DNA from: Aliigemmobacter aestuarii
GTDB lineage: Bacteria; Pseudomonadota; Alphaproteobacteria; Rhodobacterales; Rhodobacteraceae
Direction of reading: 5' to 3'
Length of the DNA stretch: 64,000 nucleotides
NCBI RefSeq assembly: GCF_004799285.1
Contig: NZ_SSND01000001.1
Span: forward strand, 1,550,001-1,614,000
Every line of letters starts with the position of its first letter. The first letter of the stretch is position 1. Made by a program: the position numbers and the translations under genes. Under the pieces are notes generated by a model. It worked only from the letters and a program-made list of their open reading frames with translations. It was not told the DNA's origin and did no database searches. Below, one piece after another: positions 8,218 to 17,983 of the stretch.

Positions 8218-9636
8218 ATGACCGCTCCGCGTACGCTTTACGACAAGATCTGGGACGACCATGTCGTCGACCGCTCCGAAGACGGCACCTGCCTGCTGTA
8301 TATCGACCGCCATCTGGTGCACGAAGTCACCAGCCCGCAGGCCTTCGAAGGGCTGCGCATGTCGGGCCGCAAGGTGCGCGCCCCGGAAAAGACCATCGCC
8401 GTTCCCGATCACAACGTGCCGACGACCGCAGGCCGCGACAAGCATATCGACAACGAGGAATCGCGCATCCAGGTCGAGGCGCTGGACAAGAACGCCAACG
8501 ATTTCGGGATCAACTATTATCCGGTGAACGACATCCGGCAGGGGATCGTCCATATCGTCGGGCCTGAACAGGGCTGGACGTTGCCGGGCATGACCGTGGT
8601 CTGCGGTGACAGCCACACCGCCACCCATGGCGCCTTCGGCGCGCTGGCGCATGGCATCGGCACGTCCGAGGTGGAACACGTTCTGGCCACCCAGACGCTG
8701 ATCCAGAAGAAATCGAAGAACATGAAGGTGGAAATCACCGGGAAACTGCGCCCGGGTGTCACCGCCAAGGACATCACCCTGTCGGTGATCGGGGCGACCG
8801 GCACGGCCGGTGGCACCGGCTATGTCATTGAATACTGCGGCGAGGCGATCCGCGACCTGTCGATGGAAGGCCGGATGACCGTCTGCAACATGGCGATCGA
8901 GGGCGGCGCCCGCGCCGGCCTGATCGCGCCCGACGAAAAGACCTTTGAATACGTCAAGGGCCGCCCGCATGCGCCGAAAGGCGCCGCATGGGAAGCGGCG
9001 CTGGCCTACTGGAAGACGCTTTATACCGACGAAGGCGCGCATTTCGACAAGGTCGTGACGATCAAGGGCGAGGATATCGCCCCCGTCGTCACCTGGGGCA
9101 CCTCGCCCGAGGATGTGCTGCCGATCACCGGCAGCGTCCCCGCGCCCGAGGATTTCACCGGCGGCAAGGTCGAGGCCGCGCGCCGTTCGCTGGACTACAT
9201 GGGCCTGACCCCCGGCATGAAGCTGACCGATATCAAGATCGACGCGGTCTTCATCGGGTCCTGCACCAATGGCCGGATCGAAGACCTTCGCGCCGCCGCC
9301 GCGATCTTGAAGGGCAAGAAGATCGCCCCCGGCGTGCGCGGGATGGTCGTGCCCGGTTCGGGTCTTGTCCGCGCCCAGGCCGAGGAAGAGGGCCTTGCGC
9401 AGATCTTCATCGACGCAGGCTTTGAATGGCGTCTGGCAGGCTGTTCCATGTGCCTTGCCATGAACCCCGACCAGCTTGCGCCGGGCGAACGCTGCGCTTC
9501 GACCTCGAACCGCAACTTCGAAGGCCGCCAGGGCTTCAAGGGGCGCACCCACCTGATGAGCCCCGCGATGGCGGCGGCAGCGGCCGTGACCGGCCACCTG
9601 ACCGACGTGCGCGAGATGATGACGGAAACGGTGTAA
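8218..9636 (+). CDS. leuC: 3-isopropylmalate dehydratase large subunit, 472 aa
   Basis: LeuC carries the [4Fe-4S] cluster of isopropylmalate isomerase, which converts 2-isopropylmalate to 3-isopropylmalate in leucine synthesis. The cluster cysteines appear in GSCTNGR and [31 protein letters not shown] and the N-terminal [12 protein letters not shown] are family hallmarks. I chose ATG at 8218 because GAGGTGAGAG lies just upstream and the protein then begins with the usual [10 protein letters not shown]; an in-frame GTG at 8209 is inside that ribosome site. Length matches the bacterial two-subunit type. leuD follows after 11 bases. Confidence 0.97.
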   Translation: MTAPRTLYDKIWDDHVVDRSEDGTCLLYIDRHLVHEVTSPQAFEGLRMSGRKVRAPEKTIAVPDHNVPTTAGRDKHIDNEESRIQVEALDKNANDFGINYYPVNDIRQGIVHIVGPEQGWTLPGMTVVCGDSHTATHGAFGALAHGIGTSEVEHVLATQTLIQKKSKNMKVEITGKLRPGVTAKDITLSVIGATGTAGGTGYVIEYCGEAIRDLSMEGRMTVCNMAIEGGARAGLIAPDEKTFEYVKGRPHAPKGAAWEAALAYWKTLYTDEGAHFDKVVTIKGEDIAPVVTWGTSPEDVLPITGSVPAPEDFTGGKVEAARRSLDYMGLTPGMKLTDIKIDAVFIGSCTNGRIEDLRAAAAILKGKKIAPGVRGMVVPGSGLVRAQAEEEGLAQIFIDAGFEWRLAGCSMCLAMNPDQLAPGERCASTSNRNFEGRQGFKGRTHLMSPAMAAAAAVTGHLTDVREMMTETV

Positions 9637-9647
9637 GGATCTGACCG

Positions 9648-10253
9648 ATGGAAAAATTCACCAAACTCACCGGAATCGCGGCGCCCATGCCGCTGGTCAA
9701 CATCGACACCGACATGATCATCCCCAAGCAGTTCCTGAAGACGATCAAGCGGTCGGGGCTGGGCGTGAACCTGTTCGACGAAATGCGCTATGACCGCGAA
9801 GGCCGCGAAATCCCCGATTTCGTGCTGAACAAGCCGCAATACCGTGAGGCGCAGATCCTTGTGGCGGGCGACAATTTCGGCTGCGGATCGTCGCGCGAAC
9901 ATGCGCCCTGGGCGCTGCTGGATTTCGGCATCCGCGCCGTGATCAGCACCTCTTTCGCCGACATCTTCTTCAACAACTGCTTCAAGAACGGCATCCTGCC
10001 GATCGTGTTGCCGCAGGATGCGGTCGAAGTGCTGATGAAAGATGCCGAAAAGGGATCGAACGCGCGGATGACCGTGGATCTGGAAGCGCAGTCGGTGACG
10101 TCCTCGGACGGCCAGGTCTTCCACTTCGAGGTGGACGCCTTCAAAAAGCACTGCCTTCTCAACGGGCTGGATGACATCGGTCTGACGATGGAAAAGGTCA
10201 CCGCAATCGACGCCTTCGAGAAAAAGGCTGCCACACTGCGTCCTTGGGCCTGA
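9648..10253 (+). CDS. leuD: 3-isopropylmalate dehydratase small subunit, 201 aa
   Basis: LeuD is the swivelling small subunit that pairs with LeuC. The family's N-terminal segment ([17 protein letters not shown]) and the substrate-contact motif [14 protein letters not shown] are present. It follows leuC by 11 bases in the same operon. A strong rho-independent terminator lies 22 bases after the stop codon, so the leuCD transcript probably ends there and leuB, about 2.2 kb downstream, is expressed separately. Confidence 0.97.
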   Translation: MEKFTKLTGIAAPMPLVNIDTDMIIPKQFLKTIKRSGLGVNLFDEMRYDREGREIPDFVLNKPQYREAQILVAGDNFGCGSSREHAPWALLDFGIRAVISTSFADIFFNNCFKNGILPIVLPQDAVEVLMKDAEKGSNARMTVDLEAQSVTSSDGQVFHFEVDAFKKHCLLNGLDDIGLTMEKVTAIDAFEKKAATLRPWA

Positions 10254-10275
10254 TCAGGCCAGAACCACAAGATGT

Positions 10276-10304
10276 GGGGCCGTCCCTTGGGGCGGCCCTT
10301 TTTT
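10276..10304 (+). terminator. Rho-independent terminator after leuD
   Basis: GGGCCG (10277-10282) pairs with CGGCCC (10293-10298), directly followed by six T residues (10299-10304). This is a classical intrinsic terminator for rightward transcription out of leuCD. Confidence 0.85.
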
Positions 10305-10479
10305 CATCCCATCTTTGATGCAATCTCGCACCACAATTTCCCCTAAACCGCCACAAATCGATCCGAAGATCATCGAAGGAATTGCGGCGGCTAGCGAAAG
10401 AAGGCAAAAATTGGGCAAGATTGAGGCAGCCCGCCACAAAGCGCGGGAGATAATTGGGAAAAGGGCATGGCAAAGCACC

Positions 10480-11346
10480 ATGTCCGACCGGTTCGAGGAA
10501 GGCAAAGCAGTGTTCGCACGCATGGGAGGCGCGCTGGTCCGGGCGTTCTTGGTGATGATCGTCATCGCCCTGCCCTCGGTCCTTCTGCCCGGTACCGAAA
10601 CCGATGGCCGCCAGATGGTCGCGCTGATCGCCTTCTTCCTGGGCGCGCTGACCTTTGCCGAATACAACGCCACCTATCCTGGCCTTGTCGAATTCCGCTA
10701 TGCCCCGCCCTTCAACCGCATCCGGTTCCTTGTGCTGTTCTTCACCGTCTTCGCCATCACGATGATCGTTAAGAACGACTATGAACCCACCTCGATGACG
10801 ATCCTGATGAAGGCCACCGGCCTCTTGATCGGCGAGGCGATGGATTTCCCCTATTCGCCGGTGCGGCTCGCCGCTTACGTGCTGACCTCGGACCCTGAAT
10901 CGGCGCTGTCGAACACGATCCGGTCGGCCGCCGGAACGGCCTATCTGATCTCGCTCTTCGGGCTGACGGTCTTCGTCCTGATGTTGCGGCTGAATGGCTG
11001 GCCGAACCGCAACGGCGCCTTCAATGTCTGGGTGAACCTGCCCACCTTCGACCCGACGACCGGCGGCGACGTCATCAACCGGCTGGAACGGGATGCCCGC
11101 ATTAACATTGCATTAGGGTTTTTGCTGCCATTCCTGATCCCGGCGGTGGTGCAGATGGGGGCCAGCAGGCTGGAACCCACCATCCTGACCTCGCCGCAGA
11201 CCTTTACCTGGACGATGACGGCATGGGCCTTCCTACCCGCCAGCCTCTTCATGCGCGGCATTGCCATGAGCAAGATCGCCGACATGATCCGCGAACGCCG
11301 CAAGCTGGGCGGGCTGACGGAAAACACCGGATACATCGCCGCCTGA
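10480..11346 (+). CDS. Conserved hypothetical integral membrane protein, about 288 aa
   Basis: Family not recognised. The protein has several hydrophobic segments (for example VRAFLVMIVIALPSVLLP, FLVLFFTVFAITMIV, INIALGFLLPFLIPAVVQ) separated by polar loops, and a basic C-terminus (RERRKLGG). The frame is open from 10315, but 10305-10480 is less GC-rich, and no ribosome site precedes the upstream ATG; ATG at 10480 (MSDRFEEG) is therefore the preferred start, leaving a leader of about 175 bases after the leuD terminator. Its end overlaps the start of the endonuclease-fold gene, so the two are probably translated together. Confidence 0.75.
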   Translation: MSDRFEEGKAVFARMGGALVRAFLVMIVIALPSVLLPGTETDGRQMVALIAFFLGALTFAEYNATYPGLVEFRYAPPFNRIRFLVLFFTVFAITMIVKNDYEPTSMTILMKATGLLIGEAMDFPYSPVRLAAYVLTSDPESALSNTIRSAAGTAYLISLFGLTVFVLMLRLNGWPNRNGAFNVWVNLPTFDPTTGGDVINRLERDARINIALGFLLPFLIPAVVQMGASRLEPTILTSPQTFTWTMTAWAFLPASLFMRGIAMSKIADMIRERRKLGGLTENTGYIAA

Positions 11347-12356
11347 GGCGTGCCGGAACGCTGTGTGTTCTGGCCTGCATCGCATGGGTTTCGGCGGCGC
11401 TGCCAACCGGCGCCGAAACGCTGCGCATCGCCGCATACAACGCCGATCTGTCGCGCGAGGGGCCGGGGCTTCTGCTGCGGGATCTGGGCAAGGCCGACGA
11501 TCCGCAGATCGCCGCCGTGATTGACCAGATCACCGCGCTGCGGGCCGATGTTCTGGTCCTGATGGATGTCGATCACGATCTTGATCTGCGGGCGCTGACG
11601 GCCCTGCGCGACCGTCTGGCACAGGCCGGGATCGACTATCCCGCCATCTTCGGCGCCGCCCCTAACCGGGGGGTGCCCACCGGGTTGGATCTGGATCGCG
11701 ACGGGCGGCTGGCCGAACCCGAGGACGCCCAGGGATTTGCCGGTTTCCGGGGCCAAGGCGGGCTTGCCATCCTGTCGCGCCGTCCCATCCTGCGCGATCA
11801 GGTCAGGGAATTCTCGTCTTTCCTCTGGGCCGACCTGCCCGGTGCGCTCATGCCTGCCGAACTCGGACCCGAGGCGCGGGACATTCTGCGCCTGTCCACC
11901 ACCGCCCATTGGGAAGTGCCTGTGGACATCGGGCAGGGGCGCATCCTGCGGCTTCTGGTCTGGCACGGAACCACCCCGGCCTTCGACGGGGCCGAGGACA
12001 TGAACGGGCGCCGGAACCATGACGAAACGGCCTTCTGGTCACGCCTGCTGGATGGCGATCTGCCCTTTCCCGCGCCGCCGCCGCCCTTCGTGATCCTTGG
12101 CCAGGCCAACGCCGACCCCGACCGGGGCGACGGCCGCCCCGAGGCGATCCGCGCCCTGTTGGCCGATCCCCGGCTGCAAGACCCGCTTGCCCGGCACGTC
12201 CCGTCGGAAACCGTCGACTATGGCCGCGACATCGGGCGGTTGCGCGTGACCTATGTGCTGCCATCGGCCGATCTGACGGCAGCCGCAGCCGGGCATGGCG
12301 CGGCCAGGGTCGAAGCCTCGCGCCATTGGCCCGTCTGGGTTGATCTGCAGTTCTGA
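11343..12356 (+). CDS. Exported endonuclease/exonuclease/phosphatase-fold protein, about 337 aa
   Basis: The mature part opens with [18 protein letters not shown], matching the first strand and metal-binding Asn of the endonuclease/exonuclease/phosphatase superfamily. Other matches are [33 protein letters not shown] (a variant of the family's GDFN) and the C-terminal [10 protein letters not shown] (the SDHxP position, with Arg for Asp). The segment [24 protein letters not shown] looks like a signal peptide. No ATG, GTG or TTG occurs in frame between 11223 and this segment; the best start is CTG at 11343, which overlaps the upstream stop as CTGA. The enzymatic role is unknown and the motif changes may lower activity. 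Confidence 0.7.
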   Translation: MRRAGTLCVLACIAWVSAALPTGAETLRIAAYNADLSREGPGLLLRDLGKADDPQIAAVIDQITALRADVLVLMDVDHDLDLRALTALRDRLAQAGIDYPAIFGAAPNRGVPTGLDLDRDGRLAEPEDAQGFAGFRGQGGLAILSRRPILRDQVREFSSFLWADLPGALMPAELGPEARDILRLSTTAHWEVPVDIGQGRILRLLVWHGTTPAFDGAEDMNGRRNHDETAFWSRLLDGDLPFPAPPPPFVILGQANADPDRGDGRPEAIRALLADPRLQDPLARHVPSETVDYGRDIGRLRVTYVLPSADLTAAAAGHGAARVEASRHWPVWVDLQF

Positions 12357-12439
12357 AAGCCCTGCCGGCGCCGGATGACTTGACCCCGCGCGCCCCTTTG
12401 GCTAGGCCGCTTGCGACCCGTCAGACAGGAGCCTTCCCC

Positions 12440-13546
12440 GTGGCCAATCCTTCCCTCCTCATCCTCGCCGGCGACGGCATCGGCCCCGAAGTCATGGCCG
12501 AAGTGAAAAAGATCATCGGCTGGTTCGACGCCAAGCGCGGCATCCGTTTCGATGTCAGCGAAGACCTCGTCGGCGGCGCCGCCTATGACGTGCACGGAAC
12601 CCCGCTGCATGATTCCACCATGGCCAAGGCGCAAGAGGTGGATGCCGTCCTGCTGGGCGCCGTGGGCGGACCGAAATACGACAAGCTGGATTTCAGCGTG
12701 AAGCCCGAACGCGGCCTTTTGCGCCTGCGCAAGGAAATGGACCTGTTTTCCAACCTGCGCCCTGCGCAGTGCTTCGATGCGCTGGCCGATTTTTCGTCGC
12801 TCAAGCGCGAGGTCGTGGCCGGCCTTGACATCGTCATCGTGCGCGAACTGACCTCGGGCGTCTATTTCGGCGAACCGCGCGGCATCTTCACCGAAGGCAA
12901 CGAACGCGTCGGCATCAACACCCAGCGTTACACCGAAAGCGAGATCGCCCGCGTGGCGCGGTCGGCCTTCGAACTGGCACGCCGTCGCAACAACAAGGTC
13001 TGCTCGATGGAGAAGGCCAATGTGATGGAATCGGGCATCTTGTGGCGCGAGGTCGTGCAGGAAGTCCATGACAAGGAATACCCCGACGTCGAGCTTTCGC
13101 ACATGTATGCCGACGCGGGCGCGATGCAGCTGTGCCGCTGGCCCAAGCAGTTCGACGTGATCGTGACCGACAACCTGTTCGGCGACCTGCTGTCGGATGC
13201 CGCGGCGATGCTGACCGGTTCGCTTGGCATGCTGCCCTCGGCCAGCCTTGGCGCGCCGATGGCGAACGGCCGGCCCAAGGCGCTTTATGAACCCGTGCAT
13301 GGGTCCGCCCCCGACATCGCAGGCCAGGGCAAGGCGAACCCGATCGCCTGCATCCTGTCCTTCGCGATGGCGCTGCGCTATTCCTTCGACATGGGGGCCG
13401 AGGCCGACCGCCTGGAAAAGGCGGTGGAAAAGGTGCTGGCCGATGGCGTGCGCACGGCCGATCTGATGGGCCCCGAAGGCGGTGTGCCGGTTTCCACCAG
13501 CGGCATGGGCGATGCGGTCATCGCGGCGCTGGACGCCAGCCTCTGA
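12440..13546 (+). CDS. leuB: 3-isopropylmalate dehydrogenase, 368 aa
   Basis: LeuB oxidises and decarboxylates 3-isopropylmalate to 2-oxoisocaproate with NAD+. The opening [13 protein letters not shown], the substrate-Arg region ([17 protein letters not shown]), the metal-binding Asp region ([14 protein letters not shown]) and the adenine-binding HGSAPDIAG stretch are all present. I chose GTG at 12440: it has AGGAGCC upstream and gives the usual N-terminus, while the longer frame from 12380 adds an unrelated tail. Length is typical (about 368 aa). It is separated from leuCD by two unrelated genes. Confidence 0.97.
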   Translation: MANPSLLILAGDGIGPEVMAEVKKIIGWFDAKRGIRFDVSEDLVGGAAYDVHGTPLHDSTMAKAQEVDAVLLGAVGGPKYDKLDFSVKPERGLLRLRKEMDLFSNLRPAQCFDALADFSSLKREVVAGLDIVIVRELTSGVYFGEPRGIFTEGNERVGINTQRYTESEIARVARSAFELARRRNNKVCSMEKANVMESGILWREVVQEVHDKEYPDVELSHMYADAGAMQLCRWPKQFDVIVTDNLFGDLLSDAAAMLTGSLGMLPSASLGAPMANGRPKALYEPVHGSAPDIAGQGKANPIACILSFAMALRYSFDMGAEADRLEKAVEKVLADGVRTADLMGPEGGVPVSTSGMGDAVIAALDASL

Positions 13547-13570
13547 CGGCCACCCGACCGGATGAACAGC

Positions 13571-13595
13571 GGCCCGCCCCGGTGGCGGGCCGTTT
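13571..13595 (+). terminator. Probable terminator after leuB
   Basis: GGCCCGCC (13571-13578) and GGCGGGCC (13584-13591) form a perfect 8-bp stem with a 5-base loop, followed by GTTTGATT. The T tract is short, so termination may be partial. It also lies between the convergent leuB and Na/Pi cotransporter genes and may serve both. Confidence 0.6.
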
Positions 13596-13607
13596 GATTC
13601 AGGCCTT

Positions 13608-15152
13608 TCATTTCAGGCCGTTCTGCGCCTGCTCCCGGTAATGCGCAATCCGTTCGGCATGGTCTGATACACGCTCCAGCCAGCGCATCGCATCGGTCAG
13701 GTGCAGCATCTGCGGCACATCCAGCAGCCCGGCATGTTCCCGAAGCAGGGTCGACCGGCGATAACGCGCCGCGCGGGCGTCGATCAGCCGGTTCAGCCGC
13801 ACCATCCGGTCGGCTGGCTCTGCCCGGTGCATCGCCGCGAACAATGCCCGCGCCGGGCGTCGCAGCACCGGATCATCGACCAGTGCCGCGATCCGCGGAC
13901 GTTCCTCGGCCCGGTTCATCAGCCGTGTCATGTGATCGGTCAGATGCATCAGGGCCACGAACCTGTCACGCGCCGCGCCGTGGTCCGGCGCGACCCTCAG
14001 ATCGGCCATCCATCGGGTGAAATCCACCAGTGCCGGTTCCACCCGCGCCGGCAGCGCCGAAAGCGGGCGCAGGTCGGGCGGGACATCGACCGCACGGCCC
14101 AGGGCCTGGGCGATCTCCTGCACGATCCCGGCCGACACGGCCGCCGCCGCATCCAGCGCCGCGCCCTCGTCGCCGATCAGCGCCCGGTCCAGAGGGGCCG
14201 ACAGCGTCGAACGGCGCTCGGGCACCATCCGTTCCACCAGCGCCGCGAATTGTGCGGTGACAGGCAGAAAGATCGCTGCCCCTAGCAGGTTGAACCCTGT
14301 GTGGAACATCACCAGCGCGGTCTGTTCATCCCCGACGGTCGCAAGGACCATGGGCATCAGACCCAGAAGCGGAAAGGCGACGATGGCCGTTCCCAGGTTG
14401 AACAGGCTGTTGGCATAGGCCGTCATCCGCATTGGGCGGCTGCCGCCGAAGCTGGCCATCAGGCCCGTGGCCGTGGTGCCAAGGTTCATCCCGATCACCA
14501 TCGCAGCCGCCTGCGGCAGGCTTATCGCCCCGCTGCCCAGAAGCACGAGCCCCAGCGCCATCGCCGCCGACGAGCTTTGCAGCACCATGGTCAGCACAAG
14601 GCCGATCCCGATCAGACCGAGCCGCCCCAGCCAGCTATCCCCCGGCAACCTGTCCGGGGTGATCCAGCCCTGAATCCCGGCGGTCGAGGCCTGCATCACA
14701 TCCAGCCCGATGAACAAAAGGCTCAACCCCGCCAGAAACCGGGCCCAGCGATCGACGCCCGCGCGCCCGAAGATGCCCACAAGGCTTGCCACGAAAAGCA
14801 CCGGCAGCGCGACCGTGCCCAGTTTCAGCTTGATGCCGACCATCGCCACGATCCAGCCGGTCGCCGTCGTGCCGATGTTGGCGCCGTAAAGCACCGAAAG
14901 CGCCTGGGAAAAGCTGATCAGCCCCGCCCCCGCAAAGCCGATCGTCATGACCGAGACGGCCGTCGAGGATTGCACGATCGCGGTGGTCACGGCCCCGGTC
15001 AGCGTCCCCCTGATCGGGGTCTCGGTAAAGCGGGCAAGCCAGCGGCGCATGCGTTCGGCCGCAAGTTCGCGCAGCGCGGCCGTCATCACCTCCATCCCGA
15101 AGAGAAAGAGGCCGATCCCCCCAAGAAATCCGATCAGGCCCGTGCCTTCCAT
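13608..15152 (-). CDS. Na+/phosphate cotransporter-like protein (PNaS family) with PhoU-like C-terminus, 514 aa
   Basis: The N-terminal part (about residues 1-300) holds two Na_Pi_cotrans repeats, each with the QSS signature (TAIVQSSTAVSVMTIGFAGAG and VLQSSSAAMALGLVL) and GANIGTTATG / GMNLGTTATG motifs. The C-terminal 200 residues are helical and soluble, and probably PhoU-like. The family imports phosphate with sodium, or in some bacteria exports it. ATG at 15152 places the first hydrophobic helix (GLIGFLGGIGLFLFGMEVM) at the N-terminus; the frame to 15305 is not supported. It is divergent from the EamA gene at 15317. Confidence 0.9.
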   Translation of the reverse strand: MEGTGLIGFLGGIGLFLFGMEVMTAALRELAAERMRRWLARFTETPIRGTLTGAVTTAIVQSSTAVSVMTIGFAGAGLISFSQALSVLYGANIGTTATGWIVAMVGIKLKLGTVALPVLFVASLVGIFGRAGVDRWARFLAGLSLLFIGLDVMQASTAGIQGWITPDRLPGDSWLGRLGLIGIGLVLTMVLQSSSAAMALGLVLLGSGAISLPQAAAMVIGMNLGTTATGLMASFGGSRPMRMTAYANSLFNLGTAIVAFPLLGLMPMVLATVGDEQTALVMFHTGFNLLGAAIFLPVTAQFAALVERMVPERRSTLSAPLDRALIGDEGAALDAAAAVSAGIVQEIAQALGRAVDVPPDLRPLSALPARVEPALVDFTRWMADLRVAPDHGAARDRFVALMHLTDHMTRLMNRAEERPRIAALVDDPVLRRPARALFAAMHRAEPADRMVRLNRLIDARAARYRRSTLLREHAGLLDVPQMLHLTDAMRWLERVSDHAERIAHYREQAQNGLK

Positions 15153-15316
15153 GTGCCCTTCCCCTTCCGGGGGCCAGCATTTCGCAGAACGATGGCCGCC
15201 GCAAGCCGCCGACCGGCGTGCCGGGCGATTGAGCCTGCCGCCGATTTCTGACAGAAGGTCGCTGGCGCAAACATCGGCGGGCAAGGCCCCGGTTTCGGCA
15301 GACAAGGAAAAGCGAC

Positions 15317-16282
15317 ATGGCTGGTCACAATGTCAGGGGGGCTCTGGCGGCCCTTCTCGCCTTCGCGATCTATGCCACCCATGATGTCGTGGTAAAGTTC
15401 CTCGGCAGCCAGTATTCGGCCATCCAGATCATCTTCTTTTCGGTGCTTCTGGGCTTTCCGCTGGTCACGCTGATGCTGATGAAGGACCGGACCGACGGAA
15501 ACCTGCGGCCGGTTCATCCCTGGTGGACGGCGGTGCGCACCGTTTCGACCGTGGTGACGGGTGTTTCGGCTTTCTATGCCTTCTCGGTCCTGCCGCTGGC
15601 GCAAACTTATGCGATCCTCTTTGCCGCGCCGTTGCTGATCACGCTTCTGTCGATTCCCATCCTCGGCGAACAGGTGGGAATCCGGCGCGGTCTGGCCGTC
15701 TTGGTCGGGCTCGTGGGGGTGCTGATCGTGCTGCGGCCGGGGGCCGCGCCCCTGTCGCTTGGCCATCTTGGGGCGCTGACTGCGGCGGTGTTCTCCTCGC
15801 TCGCCTCGGTAATCGTCCGCAAGATCGGCAAGGAGGAACGATCCGCCGTGCTGCTGCTTTATCCGATGGTGGCGAACTTCTTCATCCTTGGTGCAGCGTT
15901 GCCATTCGTCTATCGCCCGATGCCGGTCGAACATCTTGGCATGCTGGGAATCATCGCGCTGTTCGGGTTCATCGCCACGCTTCTGGTGATCGCCGCCTAT
16001 CGGCAGGCCGAAGCCGTGATCGTGGCGCCGATGCAGTATTCCCAGATGATCTGGGCCGCGATCTTCGGCGCGCTTCTGTTCGACGAGACGCCGGACCTTT
16101 TCACGGTGATCGGCGGCGGCGTGATCATCCTTTCGGGGATCTATATCGTGCTGCGCGAGGATCGGGGGCGGGTGTCGAAGAACACCCCGGTGCTGGAATC
16201 ACGCTCGCGCCCGGAAACCGGCACGATGCCGCGCATCTCGGTCATCCTAAGCCGCGATGCCGCAAAGGACCATGGCGGCTGA
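15317..16282 (+). CDS. EamA/DMT-family permease, 321 aa
   Basis: This is a ten-helix DMT-superfamily inner-membrane permease with two EamA repeats (for example ALLAFAIYATHDVVVKFLG and an MQYSQMIWAAIFGALLF segment near the end of repeat two). The C-terminal 40 residues are polar. It is a stand-alone gene, divergent from the Na/Pi cotransporter with 164 bases between them, in which I see no further gene. The substrate is unknown. Confidence 0.87.
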   Translation: MAGHNVRGALAALLAFAIYATHDVVVKFLGSQYSAIQIIFFSVLLGFPLVTLMLMKDRTDGNLRPVHPWWTAVRTVSTVVTGVSAFYAFSVLPLAQTYAILFAAPLLITLLSIPILGEQVGIRRGLAVLVGLVGVLIVLRPGAAPLSLGHLGALTAAVFSSLASVIVRKIGKEERSAVLLLYPMVANFFILGAALPFVYRPMPVEHLGMLGIIALFGFIATLLVIAAYRQAEAVIVAPMQYSQMIWAAIFGALLFDETPDLFTVIGGGVIILSGIYIVLREDRGRVSKNTPVLESRSRPETGTMPRISVILSRDAAKDHGG

Positions 16283-16352
16283 TCCGTTCGGCAAACCACT
16301 GCGGTGCCCCCTTGCAAAAGGGCGAACAACGGTTTAACCCGCCTCCCACGGT

Positions 16353-16429
16353 CGGAGCGTAGCGCAGCCTGGTAGCGCACCTGCTTCGGGAGCAGGGGGT
16401 CGGAGGTTCGAATCCTCTCGCTCCGACCA
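16353..16429 (+). tRNA. tRNA-Pro (anticodon CGG)
   Basis: The 77-base sequence folds as a tRNA: acceptor arms CGGAGCG (16353-16359) and CGCTCCG (16419-16425), D stem GCGC/GCGC, anticodon stem CCTGC/GCAGG with loop TTCGGGA (anticodon CGG at 16387-16389), T arm with GGTTCGAATC, discriminator A and encoded CCA. It reads CCG proline codons. The accessory catabolic block begins 60 bases downstream on the opposite strand. Confidence 0.97.
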
Positions 16430-16489
16430 ACAAATCCCCCTGCAAGATTTCCCAAGGTCAGACGGGCCGGGCGCCATGCCCAAGCCGGT

Positions 16490-17239
16490 TCAGGCATAGA
16501 TGTAGCCGCCCGAAACGATGATGTTCTCGCCCGTCATATAGGTGTTGCGCGGACCGCCGGCCATCAGCACCCATTCCGCCATCTCGCGCGGTTCGCCGCC
16601 ACGCCCCAGCGGGCTGGCCTTGGCGAGTTCATTCAGAAACCCAAGCTGCCGCGCGCGTTCCGTGGCCATGCCGGCCGGGGCGACGGAATTGACGAGAATC
16701 CCGTTGGGGGCGACTTCATGCGCCATGCTTTTCGTCAGGCTGACGACGGCGGCCTTGGTCGCGGCATAATGCGCGTTCTGCGGATGGGCCTTGAAGGCAT
16801 CGACCGAGGTTATGTTCACGATCCGCCCGCGCACCGGGCCGATGGACGGCTGTTGCCGCATCTGCCGGACCGCCGCGACCATCATGTGATAGGTGCCCTT
16901 CACGTTGATCGCGTTGGAGGCATCCCAATCCGCATCGGTGATCTCGAGAATCGGCTTGCGCGGATAGATCGCCGCCGAATTGACCAGCGTGTCGACGCGG
17001 CCAAGGCCATCGGCCACCGCGGCAAAGGCGCTGTGCGCGGCATCGGCCGTGCGGATGTCGCACGCGGCATGGGCGGTCGGAAGACCAGCCCTTCGCGCGG
17101 GTTCAAGGGCGGCCAGCGCGGCCTCTGCGTTCAGGTCGATCACCCCGACGCCGGACGCGCCGCGTTCCACGACCATTTCGGCCAAGAGCGCGCCCAGACC
17201 GGCGCCCCCGCCCACGATCACCACCACAAGGCCCTGCAT
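16490..17239 (-). CDS. Short-chain dehydrogenase/reductase (SDR), about 249 aa
   Basis: This is a classical SDR with the cofactor loop GGGAGLG near residue 10, NSAAIYP (NAG position), catalytic Ser in NITSVDAF and YAATK (the Y-x-x-x-K pair). ATG at 17239 has GAGAGG 5 bases upstream; a GTG at 17245 overlapping the previous stop (GTGA) is the alternative. It is the last gene of the leftward block and ends 60 bases from tRNA-Pro. SDRs with such context oxidise secondary alcohols or sugar acids; the substrate is unknown. Confidence 0.87.
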   Translation of the reverse strand: MQGLVVVIVGGGAGLGALLAEMVVERGASGVGVIDLNAEAALAALEPARRAGLPTAHAACDIRTADAAHSAFAAVADGLGRVDTLVNSAAIYPRKPILEITDADWDASNAINVKGTYHMMVAAVRQMRQQPSIGPVRGRIVNITSVDAFKAHPQNAHYAATKAAVVSLTKSMAHEVAPNGILVNSVAPAGMATERARQLGFLNELAKASPLGRGGEPREMAEWVLMAGGPRNTYMTGENIIVSGGYIYA

Positions 17240-17241
17240 TT

Positions 17242-17961
17242 TCACCTCTCTACCTTTGTCGCGCCCGTGGCCGTTGCCTGCCGGGTCGGAAGAATGTCGA
17301 ACCGCGCCACATCCACATGGGCAGGCATCGCGAGGACAGACAGGACCATGCCGGCCACGTCCTCGGGCTGAACGGCGCCACCGCCCGCATACATCGCCGC
17401 GCGCGCCTCGGTCGGCAGCAGATCCCGGTAAAGCCCGGTTTCCACGCGCCCGGCGACGATCTCGGTCACGCGCACGCCCGACGTTGCCATGTCAAGCCGC
17501 AGCGCCTGCGCGAAAGCGCCGATCGCGGCCTTGGCGGCGCAATAGACGGCCAGGTTGGCAAAGGGCGCGTGCCCCGCCGTCGACCCGGTAAAGAAGATGT
17601 GCCCCCGCCCCCGTTCGCGCATCCCCGGCGCCAGCGCATGCGTGACCGCAAGCGCCGAGGTCAGGTTGACGGTGATCGCCCGGTCCACCTCGGACAGGGA
17701 CAAATCACAGAAATGACCCATGCGGGGCATCATTCCCGCGTTGTTCACCAGCACGTCGGGCCGAAGCCCCGCCAGCGCCGGGCCAATCGCGGCGGTATCC
17801 GCCAGATCGAGGGCCAGCGCATGCAGACCCCTTTCCCCGAGGGCCGCAAGCGCATCGGGATCGCGGCCGATCGCCGTAACCCGATGCCCGGCCTCGTGCA
17901 GGGCCAGCGCGATGGCCCTGCCGATCCCGCCTGTCGCCCCTGTGACCACCGCATGCGTCAT
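17242..17961 (-). CDS. Short-chain dehydrogenase/reductase (SDR), 239 aa
   Basis: SDR with cofactor loop TGATGGIG at about residues 7-14, NNAGMMP, a catalytic Ser in FFTGSTAG and YCAAK. I chose ATG at 17961, which gives the standard short N-terminus (MTHAVVTGATGG); the frame to 18000 is not supported. Its stop is 2 bases upstream of the next SDR start, so the two are co-transcribed, and the LysR gene starts on the same strand just upstream. The substrate is unknown. Confidence 0.87.
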   Translation of the reverse strand: MTHAVVTGATGGIGRAIALALHEAGHRVTAIGRDPDALAALGERGLHALALDLADTAAIGPALAGLRPDVLVNNAGMMPRMGHFCDLSLSEVDRAITVNLTSALAVTHALAPGMRERGRGHIFFTGSTAGHAPFANLAVYCAAKAAIGAFAQALRLDMATSGVRVTEIVAGRVETGLYRDLLPTEARAAMYAGGGAVQPEDVAGMVLSVLAMPAHVDVARFDILPTRQATATGATKVER

Positions 17962-17983
17962 GTCCTGACCTCCAGTCTCCGCC

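Noticed and set aside
10254-10673. Minus-strand frame over the leuD terminator
   Set aside because: It includes the terminator hairpin and opposes a clear membrane-protein gene.
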